From Microseira wollei NIES-4236 (GTDB taxonomy: Bacteria; Cyanobacteriota; Cyanobacteriia; Cyanobacteriales; Aerosakkonemataceae): 52,479 nucleotides of DNA. The stretch is from NCBI RefSeq assembly GCF_020521235.1, contig NZ_BLAY01000059.1, positions 1-52,479 on the forward strand, written 5' to 3'. Position numbers and translations under genes: made by a program. Of this stretch, positions 18,053 through 26,182 are shown one piece after another (the stretch's first letter is position 1; each line of letters opens with the position of its first letter). Under the pieces are notes generated by a model, which saw only the letters and a program-made list of their open reading frames with translations, did not search any database and was not told the DNA's origin.

Positions 18053-19861
18053 ATGAAAATCAAGATTCAGCCCCCCGAAAAACTTATTGTTTGCGAGATG
18101 GGATTGATAAGCTTGTTATGGTTTATCAGTTTAATCGTCACAACCCCTCTATTCATCTTCAGCGACAGACCCATGAGCGGTCGCTTTGAAGGAATAGCTG
18201 CCCACACGCTTGTAAGTCTTCAAGCTTTTGAAGAGTGGGGCTTTTGGAAAGTTTTGGGGGCTTCTCTTCTTTTTCCAAAAACCTACGAATTTAGCGATAT
18301 AGACATAACTTCTTTAACTAAACCAGAAGTTTATCTCAGTTATCCAAGTTTATGGCTATATCCACCCTATATTATTTTAAAGTTGCTAAATGCTTTAGAT
18401 TTAAATGTCATCGTGTCTCCCCAATATTTGCAGTTTTACAGCTTGGTAATTAATCGACTAATTTGTGGGATTGTTGTTTACTATTTGTTGATTGAAATCA
18501 CCAAAATATACTCCGAAAAAAGTTTAACAGATACCCAAAAGAGGAGCGTTGCATTTTTAGGCTTGGTAGGGTGGATGTTTACTCCACCTGTGCTCTATTG
18601 GACACAAAACGTTTATTTCACTGACCAAGCAGTTTTATTGCCAATATACATTACATTATGGATTTCTCTGAAATGCATATTTAAATTTGAAACCTTATCT
18701 AGAGGGTTGAAATTTTTACTATTTGTCGCATCTCTTGGGGCTTGCGGTTTTGACTGGTATGGATGGGTAGCCGTTGCAGTTATTATCAGTCTTTCCCTGT
18801 TAGAAAAATTAATAGAAAAACGAAATAAGTCGTTGTTTTCGATAAGTTTTTTAAAGCAATACTTAAACTCAGTTAAGTTTATAATATGGGGGACGTTAAT
18901 AGCTGCATTGACTTTTATCGGGCAGTTAATTTATTACAAAAATGGCATAATTCAACTTGTAGCTACCTATAATCTTAGATTGTCAAGTGGGGACGATACG
19001 GGTAACGAACTGACGCTAAAAGATTTTGCTGTGAGAATATTTCAGCACTGGATTCCTTATTTTCCTAAAGCATTTCAAAAATTTTTGTGGGAGTATACTT
19101 TAAGTTTTAAAGAACTAGGAAAAAGTAATTTATCTATGCAATTTGTAACAGTTGCGTTTATAAGTTTGTTGTTAATATCTCTATACCTGCTCTATAGACT
19201 AAGCGAAAATAGAAGAATTGCACTGTATGCCTACATCCTGGTACTTGGAGTGCCATTGCTCCAAATTTTTATTTTAAAGCAGCACTCCTATATGCATGAT
19301 TTTTCTTCGTTTAAAATGGGGTTACCTATTGTTTTTAGCTTACTGTTAGTGCCAGTATTGCTTTTGAGCAAACTGTTAAAAATTAACGATTTCAATTGGA
19401 AACTCCGTGTTGTAAATACATTGATTCCACTTGCTGTTGGATCGTTATGTATAGCAATCATTATCAGCAGTAGAAGTGGAGCGATAGATTATGCATCTAT
19501 AGGTGGACACAAAGCACACGGTCAAGACGTGGGCTTTCTGGTATCTAAAAATTTTGCAGCCGATGATTTACTCATAGCAGATTCACCTGAGCTGATTGTA
19601 GGAGCCTATCCCCCAGATAGGCTGTGGTATATTAAAAGGTTTATATATGCTCCTGAGCAAGTGAAAAATTTACAGCGTCGAGTCACCCTAGAAAAACTTA
19701 AGAGTATGAAGCCTATTTTTCTAACTTTTAAAGACACATCATCAAAGAGTATTGTTAATTCAATTTGTCAGAATCAGTGGATTGATTTACAACAAAATGT
19801 AGGCGGTCGTATAGTGGTTGCTTGCAGGGAGGCAAAACTCAGTCGCCTGCTGGAACAGTGA
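18053..19861 (+). CDS. Polytopic membrane protein, GT-C-like
   Basis: A 602-residue membrane protein with roughly eleven hydrophobic segments from residue 15 onward and a short soluble C-terminal tail (about 500-602). The first loop contains SYPSLWLYPPYI and the middle TDQAVLLPIYITLW and FDWYGWVAV, a layout reminiscent of GT-C (PMT/ArnT-like) glycosyltransferases. I cannot name a family with confidence. It lies 80 bp after the mutase/GtrA gene on the same strand and before another GT-C-like gene, so it is likely part of the same glycan assembly unit. It is AT-rich compared with the flanking PKS, hinting at horizontal acquisition, which I have not measured. Confidence 0.65.
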   Translation: MKIKIQPPEKLIVCEMGLISLLWFISLIVTTPLFIFSDRPMSGRFEGIAAHTLVSLQAFEEWGFWKVLGASLLFPKTYEFSDIDITSLTKPEVYLSYPSLWLYPPYIILKLLNALDLNVIVSPQYLQFYSLVINRLICGIVVYYLLIEITKIYSEKSLTDTQKRSVAFLGLVGWMFTPPVLYWTQNVYFTDQAVLLPIYITLWISLKCIFKFETLSRGLKFLLFVASLGACGFDWYGWVAVAVIISLSLLEKLIEKRNKSLFSISFLKQYLNSVKFIIWGTLIAALTFIGQLIYYKNGIIQLVATYNLRLSSGDDTGNELTLKDFAVRIFQHWIPYFPKAFQKFLWEYTLSFKELGKSNLSMQFVTVAFISLLLISLYLLYRLSENRRIALYAYILVLGVPLLQIFILKQHSYMHDFSSFKMGLPIVFSLLLVPVLLLSKLLKINDFNWKLRVVNTLIPLAVGSLCIAIIISSRSGAIDYASIGGHKAHGQDVGFLVSKNFAADDLLIADSPELIVGAYPPDRLWYIKRFIYAPEQVKNLQRRVTLEKLKSMKPIFLTFKDTSSKSIVNSICQNQWIDLQQNVGGRIVVACREAKLSRLLEQ

Positions 19862-19997
19862 GCGCTTGGATTTGAACCGAATTCTCAAACTAATACAATT
19901 ACAAAAATTAAATTAAAATAAAATAAGGCTAAAAATTAACACTATTCGTGGTTGGTTGGTGAACTAGCTTTTTCCCTATGCTCTTTTGCAATCATTT

Positions 19998-21443
19998 ATG
20001 ACAGCCGCTGCCAAACAACTAAACAGAGTTAATCCCCTTGTGTGGGTATTGTTAATTGCTTTTTCAATTAGATTGCTGCTGCCGCTCATAGCATTTATAT
20101 TTACGAAAGAATTAGCTATATTCTATGGTGGAGACACCGCTTCATATCTAGTACCAGCAAAGGAATTACTTCGTTCTGGTCGATACATGACTGGAGGGTT
20201 TCCTGAGATATTTCGCGCGCCTGGTTATTCGCTGCTATTAATTCCTGGTATTATTTCAAACCGGCTAGAATTAGTGATGGTGGCGCTGCAAATTGGTTTG
20301 AGTTGTTTGACGGTTTATTTAGTTTTTAAAATCGCTCTGCTTGTATTTAACAATAATAAAATAGCCATAATTTGTGCTTGGCTTTATGCCCTTGAACCGC
20401 TTTCTATTGTATATGCGGGAAAGATTTTAACCGAGACAGCGTTTACAACTTTTTTGATGGCATTTTTATATTGCTTTTTGGTTTATTTAAACAAGCGCTC
20501 GCTTATCCTCTTGCTAGCAGCAGCAGTTATTTTAGTTGCTGCTGCGTATATCAGACCGATTGCGTATTACTTGCCTTTTCTGTTTACATTGATTCTGGTT
20601 GTATTTGCGAGCGCTAAGTTTTCCAATAAAAAAACTATCCTAATTCATGGCTTTCTTTTCTTCTCGCTCTCGATGGGTTCTATGTATCTATGGAATATCA
20701 GAAATAAAATTGTTGCTGGTTATTCAGGTTTCTCATCTGTCACCGAAATTAACTTATATTATTGGCACGCAGCGGCTGTACTAACTGCAAAACCGGGAAC
20801 GAATTTCCTCGGTCAACAAGCAATGTTGCGCGAACAATTACAAAAAGCATTACCACCAGAAGTTTTTCAGGGTAAAAATATAGCTCATATCTGTGCTTGT
20901 GCGCCCGATTACGGTTCCCCCAGCGTCCTCAAATATATGCGCGAAGAGGCGAAAAAGATTATTTTTTCTCATCCTTTCAGTTACTTAAAACTGCGGTTAA
21001 ATGGAATGGTAAATATTCTGTTTAACTCGACGCCTTGGCCTTATTTAACTATACTGAATTACTACAAAATAGGCGGATTTACTCAAATAGCAAATGCCTA
21101 TGAAACCGAATTTTTTAGGAATGGTTGGCTAGCAGGAATGTCTTATTACTTAAATAACACACCGGCGGCAGTTAGGATAACTTGGTTAATTTTACAAGTT
21201 AATTTGTTAATTTACTGGTGTTTGACCTTCCTAGCGCTGCCATCAAAGTTTTTTATCAAAAACACTCCCGCCTTGATTCTGATAACTTTAGCTTCCTATT
21301 TTGTAATCATAACGGGTGGGCCAGAAGGCGGTAGCAGCCGTTATAGACACCCGATTATGCCCATTATTTGTATTGTAGCTGGTTATGGGTTGTATTTTAT
21401 GATGGAAAAGTTTAAAGAGAAATTTAATCGGGAAACTAGATAA
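19998..21443 (+). CDS. Glycosyltransferase family 39-like (ArnT/PMT type) membrane protein
   Basis: A membrane glycosyltransferase of the GT-C fold, about 481 residues. After the first membrane segment comes an acidic loop YGGDTASYLVPAKELLRSG and then FRAPGYSLLLIPG, the arrangement that carries the catalytic acid and conserved Pro-Gly in GT39 proteins. YALEPLSIVYAGKILTETAF is typical of the third and fourth segments. Such enzymes transfer sugars from lipid-phosphate donors on the outer face of the cytoplasmic membrane. I chose ATG at 19998; an upstream in-frame TTG at 19986 would add four residues. A MITE copy is inserted exactly at the stop codon: TAA at 21441-21443 uses two bases of the target duplication and the first base of the element. 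Confidence 0.82.
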   Translation: MTAAAKQLNRVNPLVWVLLIAFSIRLLLPLIAFIFTKELAIFYGGDTASYLVPAKELLRSGRYMTGGFPEIFRAPGYSLLLIPGIISNRLELVMVALQIGLSCLTVYLVFKIALLVFNNNKIAIICAWLYALEPLSIVYAGKILTETAFTTFLMAFLYCFLVYLNKRSLILLLAAAVILVAAAYIRPIAYYLPFLFTLILVVFASAKFSNKKTILIHGFLFFSLSMGSMYLWNIRNKIVAGYSGFSSVTEINLYYWHAAAVLTAKPGTNFLGQQAMLREQLQKALPPEVFQGKNIAHICACAPDYGSPSVLKYMREEAKKIIFSHPFSYLKLRLNGMVNILFNSTPWPYLTILNYYKIGGFTQIANAYETEFFRNGWLAGMSYYLNNTPAAVRITWLILQVNLLIYWCLTFLALPSKFFIKNTPALILITLASYFVIITGGPEGGSSRYRHPIMPIICIVAGYGLYFMMEKFKEKFNRETR

Positions 21444-21598
21444 CGCAAGTTGCTAGTTATAAACTTTGGCGTTGCAAGCTGGCTAATTGCTAATTGCTAA
21501 TATAGGATTTTTACTGACATTAGCCATTAGCCTCGTGACCACGGCAGAGCCTAGTAACGCCATTAGCTGCTATGGATGAGATAACTAGCAACTTGAGT
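21443..21598 (+). mobile_element. MITE copy B with nested insert
   Basis: 156-bp element with ends ACGCAAGTTGCTAGTTAT and the complement of ACTCAAGTTGCTAGTTAT. It is flanked by the perfect 6-bp duplication TAGATA (21437-21442 and 21599-21604). Its right arm is split by a 34-bp module starting CTCGTGACCACGGCAGAGCC (21532-21565) that also occurs at 24660. Confidence 0.88.
21532..21565 (+). repeat. 34-bp nested module, copy 1
   Basis: It begins CTCGTGACCACGGCAGAGCC, ends in TAGTAACGCCATTA, and sits within the TTAGCCATTAGC repeats of MITE copy B. A second exact copy is at 24660-24693, also within a CATTAC-type repeat run. Confidence 0.8.
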
Positions 21599-21667
21599 TA
21601 GATAAGTAGAAACCCGGTTGTTTAAATTTAGAAACCGAGGCAGATCCTCGAAGATTCGTTCCCAGGC

Positions 21668-21805
21668 GGGAGCCTGGGAACGAGGGGAGCGGGAGCCTGG
21701 GAACGAGGGGAGCGGGAGCCTGGGAACGAGGGGAGCGGGAGCCTGGGAACGAGGGGAGCGGGAGCCTGGGAACGAGGGGAGCGGGAACCTGGGAACGAGG
21801 GGAAC
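21668..21805 (+). repeat. 23-bp minisatellite, six units
   Basis: Six head-to-tail units starting GGGAGCCTGGGAACGAGG, at 21668, 21691, 21714, 21737, 21760 and 21783; the last carries AAC for AGC. The unit contains GGGAACGAGG, the arm of the widespread cyanobacterial palindrome GTTCCCAGGC...GGGAACGAGG. One such palindrome precedes the array (from 21659) and a single one lies inside MITE copy C (41890). Confidence 0.9.
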
Positions 21806-21832
21806 ACAAAAGAAGAGGTGGGTAATTTTGGA

Positions 21833-22714
21833 TTATATTTGGGCTAAGATTGCTTGCGCTTGACCGCAAAGTGTTTGGTGACAGTGACCGTTGCTGGCTA
21901 TTAAACAACCCCACTGATGCACGTCGCCTTGGTTGTATTTTAAAGGTTTGCCATCGGGGTGCGTGAATTGTCCGCCTGCTTCGGTTAAGATTAATTCCGG
22001 TGCTGCCATATCCCAATCTTTGGGGGCAGATTTGCCGGAAAGCGAAATATAAATGTCGGCATTTTGTTCGATAATGGTGGCAATTTTACAACCGACGCTG
22101 CCAACATATTTTTGATTTTTGCAGGCTAGGTTTTGCAATAGTTTGTTGAAGCGTTCGTCCCGGTGGGTGCGACTGACGACGAGGGAAAGTTCTTCGATGG
22201 CATTGCGGGAGGATACTTGCAATGGCGTTACTTTACCGTCGCGGGTTTCTACAAATGTCCCGCCGCCTTTGGTGGCATAATACAATTTCTCGGCTTCGGG
22301 CCATGCAACGACTGCTAAAATGGGGCGTCCTGCTTCTACTAATGCAATGTGAATTGCGTATTCTCCTGTTTTATCGATGAAGTCTCGCGTGCCATCTAAA
22401 GGATCGATTATCCAAACAAATGGTTGTGTTAATTGTGCGTCCTGGGATTTATGAGTTTCTTCGCTGAGATAACCAAATTCTTGCGTGCCAAAACAGGCTT
22501 GTAGGTTGTCTAAGATATAATGGTTGGCGGCTACATCTGCTGCTGTTACTGGGCCATCTTTTTTATCTTGAATTTCTAGGTTGCCGGTGTCGGGTTCGCC
22601 GCGATAATAGGAGCGGAGGATATCTGCTGCACCCCATGCTGTTTGGCGAGCGATCCCAAGTATTTCTTCTAACCCTTCGTATAGGTTTTCACCCAAAGAT
22701 TTTAATTCTGTCAC
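21833..22714 (-). CDS. cysQ: Inositol monophosphatase family, CysQ-like 3'(2'),5'-bisphosphate nucleotidase
   Basis: A 293-residue cytosolic metal-dependent phosphatase. The family metal-site motifs are clear: SEET (about 94-97), WIIDPLDGTRDFI (about 108-120) and WDMAAPELILTEAGG near 234-248. In this family CysQ removes the 3'-phosphate of PAP/PAPS in sulfur assimilation, while close relatives hydrolyse inositol phosphates. GEYAIHIALVE after the DPLDGT motif is typical of the CysQ branch. It lies 94 bp downstream of a PfkB-type kinase on the same strand. Between them is the degenerate repeat CGCGAAGACGCTAAGAGCGC. CysQ is favoured over inositol phosphatase, but not certainly. Confidence 0.85.
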   Translation of the reverse strand: MTELKSLGENLYEGLEEILGIARQTAWGAADILRSYYRGEPDTGNLEIQDKKDGPVTAADVAANHYILDNLQACFGTQEFGYLSEETHKSQDAQLTQPFVWIIDPLDGTRDFIDKTGEYAIHIALVEAGRPILAVVAWPEAEKLYYATKGGGTFVETRDGKVTPLQVSSRNAIEELSLVVSRTHRDERFNKLLQNLACKNQKYVGSVGCKIATIIEQNADIYISLSGKSAPKDWDMAAPELILTEAGGQFTHPDGKPLKYNQGDVHQWGCLIASNGHCHQTLCGQAQAILAQI

Positions 22715-22808
22715 TTTACTATCCTTTGTTAATTTTAGGTTACTTCGATCATTTTATGGGAATTTTGAACCGCGAAGACGCTAAGAGCGCGAAGGAAGAA
22801 GGAGAGGT

Positions 22809-23675
22809 TTAAGTCAATTCTCGTTCCATCCAGCGGCGAGTGCCGAAGTATTGGCAGGAATAAGAGGCTATTTTTGCTGCTGCTGTTAGGGTTTCTCGCA
22901 AGGTGGTTTGTAAGATGTAATGGCAGAATGCACCGTGGAAGATGTCTCCTGCACCCAGGGTATCGATGGGGTTTATTTGAGGGATTTCTATTTCACCCTT
23001 TTCAGTGGGGGAAAGATATAAAATTGGTTTTTCTCCTCTGGTGATGGCGATGTGGGGAATTTCCATGTTTAATAAGTAGGACAAGACTTCTTCTGAGTTA
23101 TGGCAGTTGGGGGGATAAAAGTTGTCGGAACAAATGGCATAATCTACGATTGGTAAGATGTTTTCTAAGCCTGGTTTCCAACTGCCGCCATCGATAACTA
23201 TGGGGATGTTGTTTATTTTGGCTTGTTGCGCGATCGCATACCCGACTTCGATTTGATGTCCGTCAATCAGTACTATATCAACTCCCTGTAAAATATTGGG
23301 GGGAATGCGATCGCTTCCTACTTGCGCTTTGGTGGCGTTGAGGGAAACTACTGCGCGATCGCCTGTTGTTTGGGTGACAATAATTGATGAGACTGGTGGC
23401 GGTTCTGTGCGCGTGGGATCTAGGTCTGCGATTGCTACTTTATAATTGTCTAAATCCCTGCGAATTAACCCATTAATTGGATGGTTACCTGCTACAGTCA
23501 GTACTATTGCTTCATTTCCTAAGTAGCTGAAAGTTACCGCCGCATTTGTCGCTGGTCCTCCCGCTGATACTGTATAATCAGCCGCTGCAATTTTCTGGTT
23601 GGGACTGGGAAAGCTGGCTGTTAAATAAACTAAATCTAAGGTCAGCATTCCTACAAACAATCCTTTTTTACCCAT
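22809..23675 (-). CDS. PfkB family carbohydrate kinase
   Basis: A 288-residue ribokinase-type sugar kinase. The N-terminal signature SAGGPATNAAVTFSYLG (about 37-53) and the C-terminal catalytic motif PIDTLGAGDIFHGAFCHYI (about 236-254, with the catalytic Asp in GAGD) are both intact. IVIDGGSWKPGLE near 155-167 fits the substrate/ATP region. The family phosphorylates sugars or nucleosides; the substrate cannot be read from the sequence. It is divergent from rsmI (65 bp apart) and precedes the CysQ-like gene on the same strand. Confidence 0.88.
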   Translation of the reverse strand: MGKKGLFVGMLTLDLVYLTASFPSPNQKIAAADYTVSAGGPATNAAVTFSYLGNEAIVLTVAGNHPINGLIRRDLDNYKVAIADLDPTRTEPPPVSSIIVTQTTGDRAVVSLNATKAQVGSDRIPPNILQGVDIVLIDGHQIEVGYAIAQQAKINNIPIVIDGGSWKPGLENILPIVDYAICSDNFYPPNCHNSEEVLSYLLNMEIPHIAITRGEKPILYLSPTEKGEIEIPQINPIDTLGAGDIFHGAFCHYILQTTLRETLTAAAKIASYSCQYFGTRRWMERELT

Positions 23676-23740
23676 AAGCCTATTTTTCTAAATTATTACA
23701 GCTTATAACATATAATTTAAGAGACTTAATATCCAATTTT

Positions 23741-24589
23741 ATGCCCGAGCAAACACCAGGTATTTTATATTTAGTCGGGACGCCGATCGGTAACCTGGAA
23801 GATATGACTTTCCGCGCGGTGCGAATTTTACAAGCGGTCGATCTAATCGCCGCAGAAGATACGCGCCACACGGGGAAGCTGTTGCACCATTTTCAGATAA
23901 CAACCCCTCAAATAAGTTACCACGAACATAACCAAAAAGCGCGAATTCCTGAGTTAATCGAACTGTTGAGTCAGGGCAAAACTATAGCACTCGTCACCGA
24001 CGCCGGAATGCCAGGTATTTCCGACCCCGGATCCGAACTGGTCAAAGCTTGTATAGAAGCTAACATATGCGTAGTCCCCATCCCTGGCGTCACGGCGGCA
24101 ATTACTGCGTTGACTGCAGCGGGGTTACCCACGGATCGCTTTGTGTTTGAAGGCTTTCTGCCAGCAAAAGGTCAACCGCGAAAACAGCGATTAGAAGCTC
24201 TCAAAATAGAATCAAGAAGTATTATTTTATACGAATCGCCACACCGCATCAGGCAAACCTTGCCAGATTTGGCAACTGTTTTAGGAGAAAACCGTCAAAT
24301 TGTTCTGGCACGGGAGTTAACAAAGTTACACGAGGAGTTTTGGCGGGGGAGTATTAAGGATGCGATCGCTCACTATACCACCCGCGAACCTCAAGGCGAA
24401 TTTACCCTCGTTCTTGCCGGTACTCTGTTAGAAACACCCCAGATGAATGATGCCGCCATTAAAAACGAATTACAGCATTTGCTCAGTCAAGGACTATCCC
24501 GCAGTGAAGCTAGCCGCCAATTAGCCGCATTAACATCTTTATCCCGCCGCCACATTTATCAATTAGCTTTGGAAATTGGGGATGGCTAA
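23741..24589 (+). CDS. rsmI: 16S rRNA (cytidine(1402)-2'-O)-methyltransferase RsmI
   Basis: A 282-residue tetrapyrrole-methylase-fold enzyme that 2'-O-methylates C1402 in the decoding centre of 16S rRNA. The N-terminal GILYLVGTPIGNLEDMTFRA, then AAEDTRHTGKLLHHF, the SAM-site VTDAGMPGISDPG and VPIPGVTAAITALTAAGLP are all hallmarks of RsmI, and the length is normal. The C-terminal SRSEASRQLAALTSLSRRHI is the small helical tail common to the family. The start ATG at 23741 is 8 residues before GILYLVG. No operon partner is seen downstream. Confidence 0.95.
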   Translation: MPEQTPGILYLVGTPIGNLEDMTFRAVRILQAVDLIAAEDTRHTGKLLHHFQITTPQISYHEHNQKARIPELIELLSQGKTIALVTDAGMPGISDPGSELVKACIEANICVVPIPGVTAAITALTAAGLPTDRFVFEGFLPAKGQPRKQRLEALKIESRSIILYESPHRIRQTLPDLATVLGENRQIVLARELTKLHEEFWRGSIKDAIAHYTTREPQGEFTLVLAGTLLETPQMNDAAIKNELQHLLSQGLSRSEASRQLAALTSLSRRHIYQLALEIGDG

Positions 24590-24626
24590 TTGCTAATTGC
24601 TCATTGCTAATTGCTAATTGCTAATT
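24584..24626 (+). repeat. STRR heptamer array (CTAATTG)
   Basis: Six heptamers of the form GCTAATT/GCTCATT immediately after the rsmI stop codon. Such short tandemly repeated sequences are typical of filamentous cyanobacteria. Similar runs are at 12596, 21482, 28561, 43327 and 50140. Confidence 0.85.
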
Positions 24627-24659
24627 GGTCATCGAGAAAGTTTATTCTTCCCCATTACC

Positions 24660-24693
24660 CTCGTGACCACGGCAGAGCCTAGTAACGCCATTA
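24660..24693 (+). repeat. 34-bp nested module, copy 2
   Basis: It starts CTCGTGACCACGGCAGAGCC and is identical to the module inside MITE copy B (21532). It is embedded in CATTACC repeats between rsmI and the next gene. Confidence 0.8.
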
Positions 24694-24710
24694 CCCATTA
24701 CCCATTACCA

Positions 24711-25745
24711 TTATTCATTTTGAAACACTTCCTTAGAAAACATTTCTGAAAAAGTACGCAGATAAGGGAGAAATATCGGCACATCTTGTAACGGCAAGCG
24801 CTCCTGAATTTCCCAGCTCATAAACAATAGCATTTCCTGCACCAGCGTCCAGCTCACTTTCAAGCAGGGATATAACATGACGCAGAGGGGAAACAATTGC
24901 TGTTGTACTGAGTAGATACTGCGGTCTAAAACGCACAGACACAGGTAAACTTGAAACATCTCTACATCGCGGATACTAGAGATTATCACCGTTTCCGCAG
25001 TCAAAGCGCCGCTGTAGCTTTGATAGCCCGGATGCTGGCGACTGACACTTTGGCAAACTTTACAAGCAATTTTAGTGCTGATCGGTAGCAGGTGCTGCAC
25101 TGCCAATAACATGGGAGAATTTTCCTCATGCTGGGCTGCCGCTTTATAGGCGGTCTGTAGCGGCATGTACATGTGGTCGTCCATCACCTTTAAATACGCC
25201 GCAAATACTTTTTGCTCGTCTAGGGTTAACCACTCCAGTAACTTTTGCCCTGTATAGTGAAATTGCATACTGACAAAGCCGATAGCACGCGGATCGACGC
25301 TAGTATATTTCTGGCGAACTCGACCGCAGTTTCTGCCTACCATCACCGATAAGCGTTGTGGCGGTATCCCTGATGCATAGGCATCTAAAGCTTTGTGGAA
25401 TAGTTCGCGCGTATCTGCAGCAATCTCTAACGGATTGATTAATTCTGGGTTAATATTGTGCCGTCGCATCTCCTGAGCTAGCAGGGTTTCCGTTAGCGAC
25501 CAAGCTTTGGCACTGGCTAAGTTTAGATTCTTTATTAGCTTGTTCGCTGTTTTTTTCCTACTTTCGATAGATGTTGTTTTCGTTAAATTTTGCTCTGGTT
25601 GCGGTTGACCCGGAGCTTGATTGGCAGCCACGGAAAGGTAGTATTTCCGCGCCCAAAGAACTGCCAGAGATTGAAGATTTTCCGGCTGTTGGGACTTAAC
25701 TGTAGCGGCTGTAAATTCCAGGGATTGGTTCATGGCTTTGTCCAA
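24711..25745 (-). CDS. Unrecognised cyanobacterial protein, paralogue 1 of 2
   Basis: A 344-residue soluble, helix-rich protein that I do not recognise. It is clearly paralogous to the protein at 26183-27217: both are 344 residues long, most positions match by eye, and both share LAVLWARKYYLSV, NPELINPLEIAADTR, PRAIGFVSMQFH, KVMDDHMYMPL, LYPCLKVSWTLVQEMLLFMSW and SEMFSK at the C-terminus. No signal peptide, membrane segment or catalytic motif stands out. The divergent part is residues about 30-75, a Gln/Asn-rich linker. The two genes are separated by 437 bp, so each may have its own promoter. The start is the first Met; the second Met (MNQSLEF, residue 5) matches the paralogue equally well. 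Confidence 0.8.
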   Translation of the reverse strand: MDKAMNQSLEFTAATVKSQQPENLQSLAVLWARKYYLSVAANQAPGQPQPEQNLTKTTSIESRKKTANKLIKNLNLASAKAWSLTETLLAQEMRRHNINPELINPLEIAADTRELFHKALDAYASGIPPQRLSVMVGRNCGRVRQKYTSVDPRAIGFVSMQFHYTGQKLLEWLTLDEQKVFAAYLKVMDDHMYMPLQTAYKAAAQHEENSPMLLAVQHLLPISTKIACKVCQSVSRQHPGYQSYSGALTAETVIISSIRDVEMFQVYLCLCVLDRSIYSVQQQLFPLCVMLYPCLKVSWTLVQEMLLFMSWEIQERLPLQDVPIFLPYLRTFSEMFSKEVFQNE

Positions 25746-26182
25746 CTGGTTAAAACTAATGATGCATAAGCTGATAAAGTAATAAAAGGATCGCCCCCAA
25801 GGCTAGACAAGGGCGCTCTCGCTTTTAAGACAAAACCCTTCAATAATTTAAGTGTAATTTTTAGTTTAATTCACTGTTGAAGGTAAAGTCTGCTGTGTTT
25901 TTACTGAAAGATACAATTTAATATTTATAATTTTATAATATTGTTAAGAATTATTTAAAATAATGCCGACCAACAGCAGTTTAGGCTCGCGCTCCGAGCG
26001 CGCCTAAACTGCTGTACTTGTGACTATTCGCACCAAGGGATAAGCAAGATGGAGAGGGAGAGCCGATCTTTTGCCGTTCCCTCTCGCTGTTCTAAATCAA
26101 CAATATATCAAAAGATATACAGTTGATTCTTTTGGATCGAACCAAGAAGCGCCAATTACCAATTACCCATCACCCATGACCG
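25746..26182. other. Intergenic region with strong REP-like hairpin
   Basis: No gene seen. At 25974-26014 a long palindrome has outer arms CAGCAGTTTAGGC and GCCTAAACTGCTG and an inner stem GCGCTC/GAGCGC, GC-rich in an AT-rich context. It lies between the stop of the 26183 gene and the start of the 24711 gene and could act as terminator or transcript-stabilising structure. AT-rich sequence (25915-25965) just left of it may hold the promoter of the 24711 gene. Confidence 0.6.
25974..26014. repeat. REP-like palindrome
   Basis: 13-bp perfect outer arms (CAGCAGTTTAGGC) enclose a second perfect 6-bp hairpin (GCGCTC c GAGCGC). No T-run follows on the minus strand, so it is not a classical terminator. 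Confidence 0.75.

Noticed and set aside
21585-22016. Open frames reading PGSRLPRSQAP-type repeats across the 23-bp minisatellite
   Set aside because: They are the frame-cycling translation of a minisatellite and overlap the CysQ-like gene on another frame.
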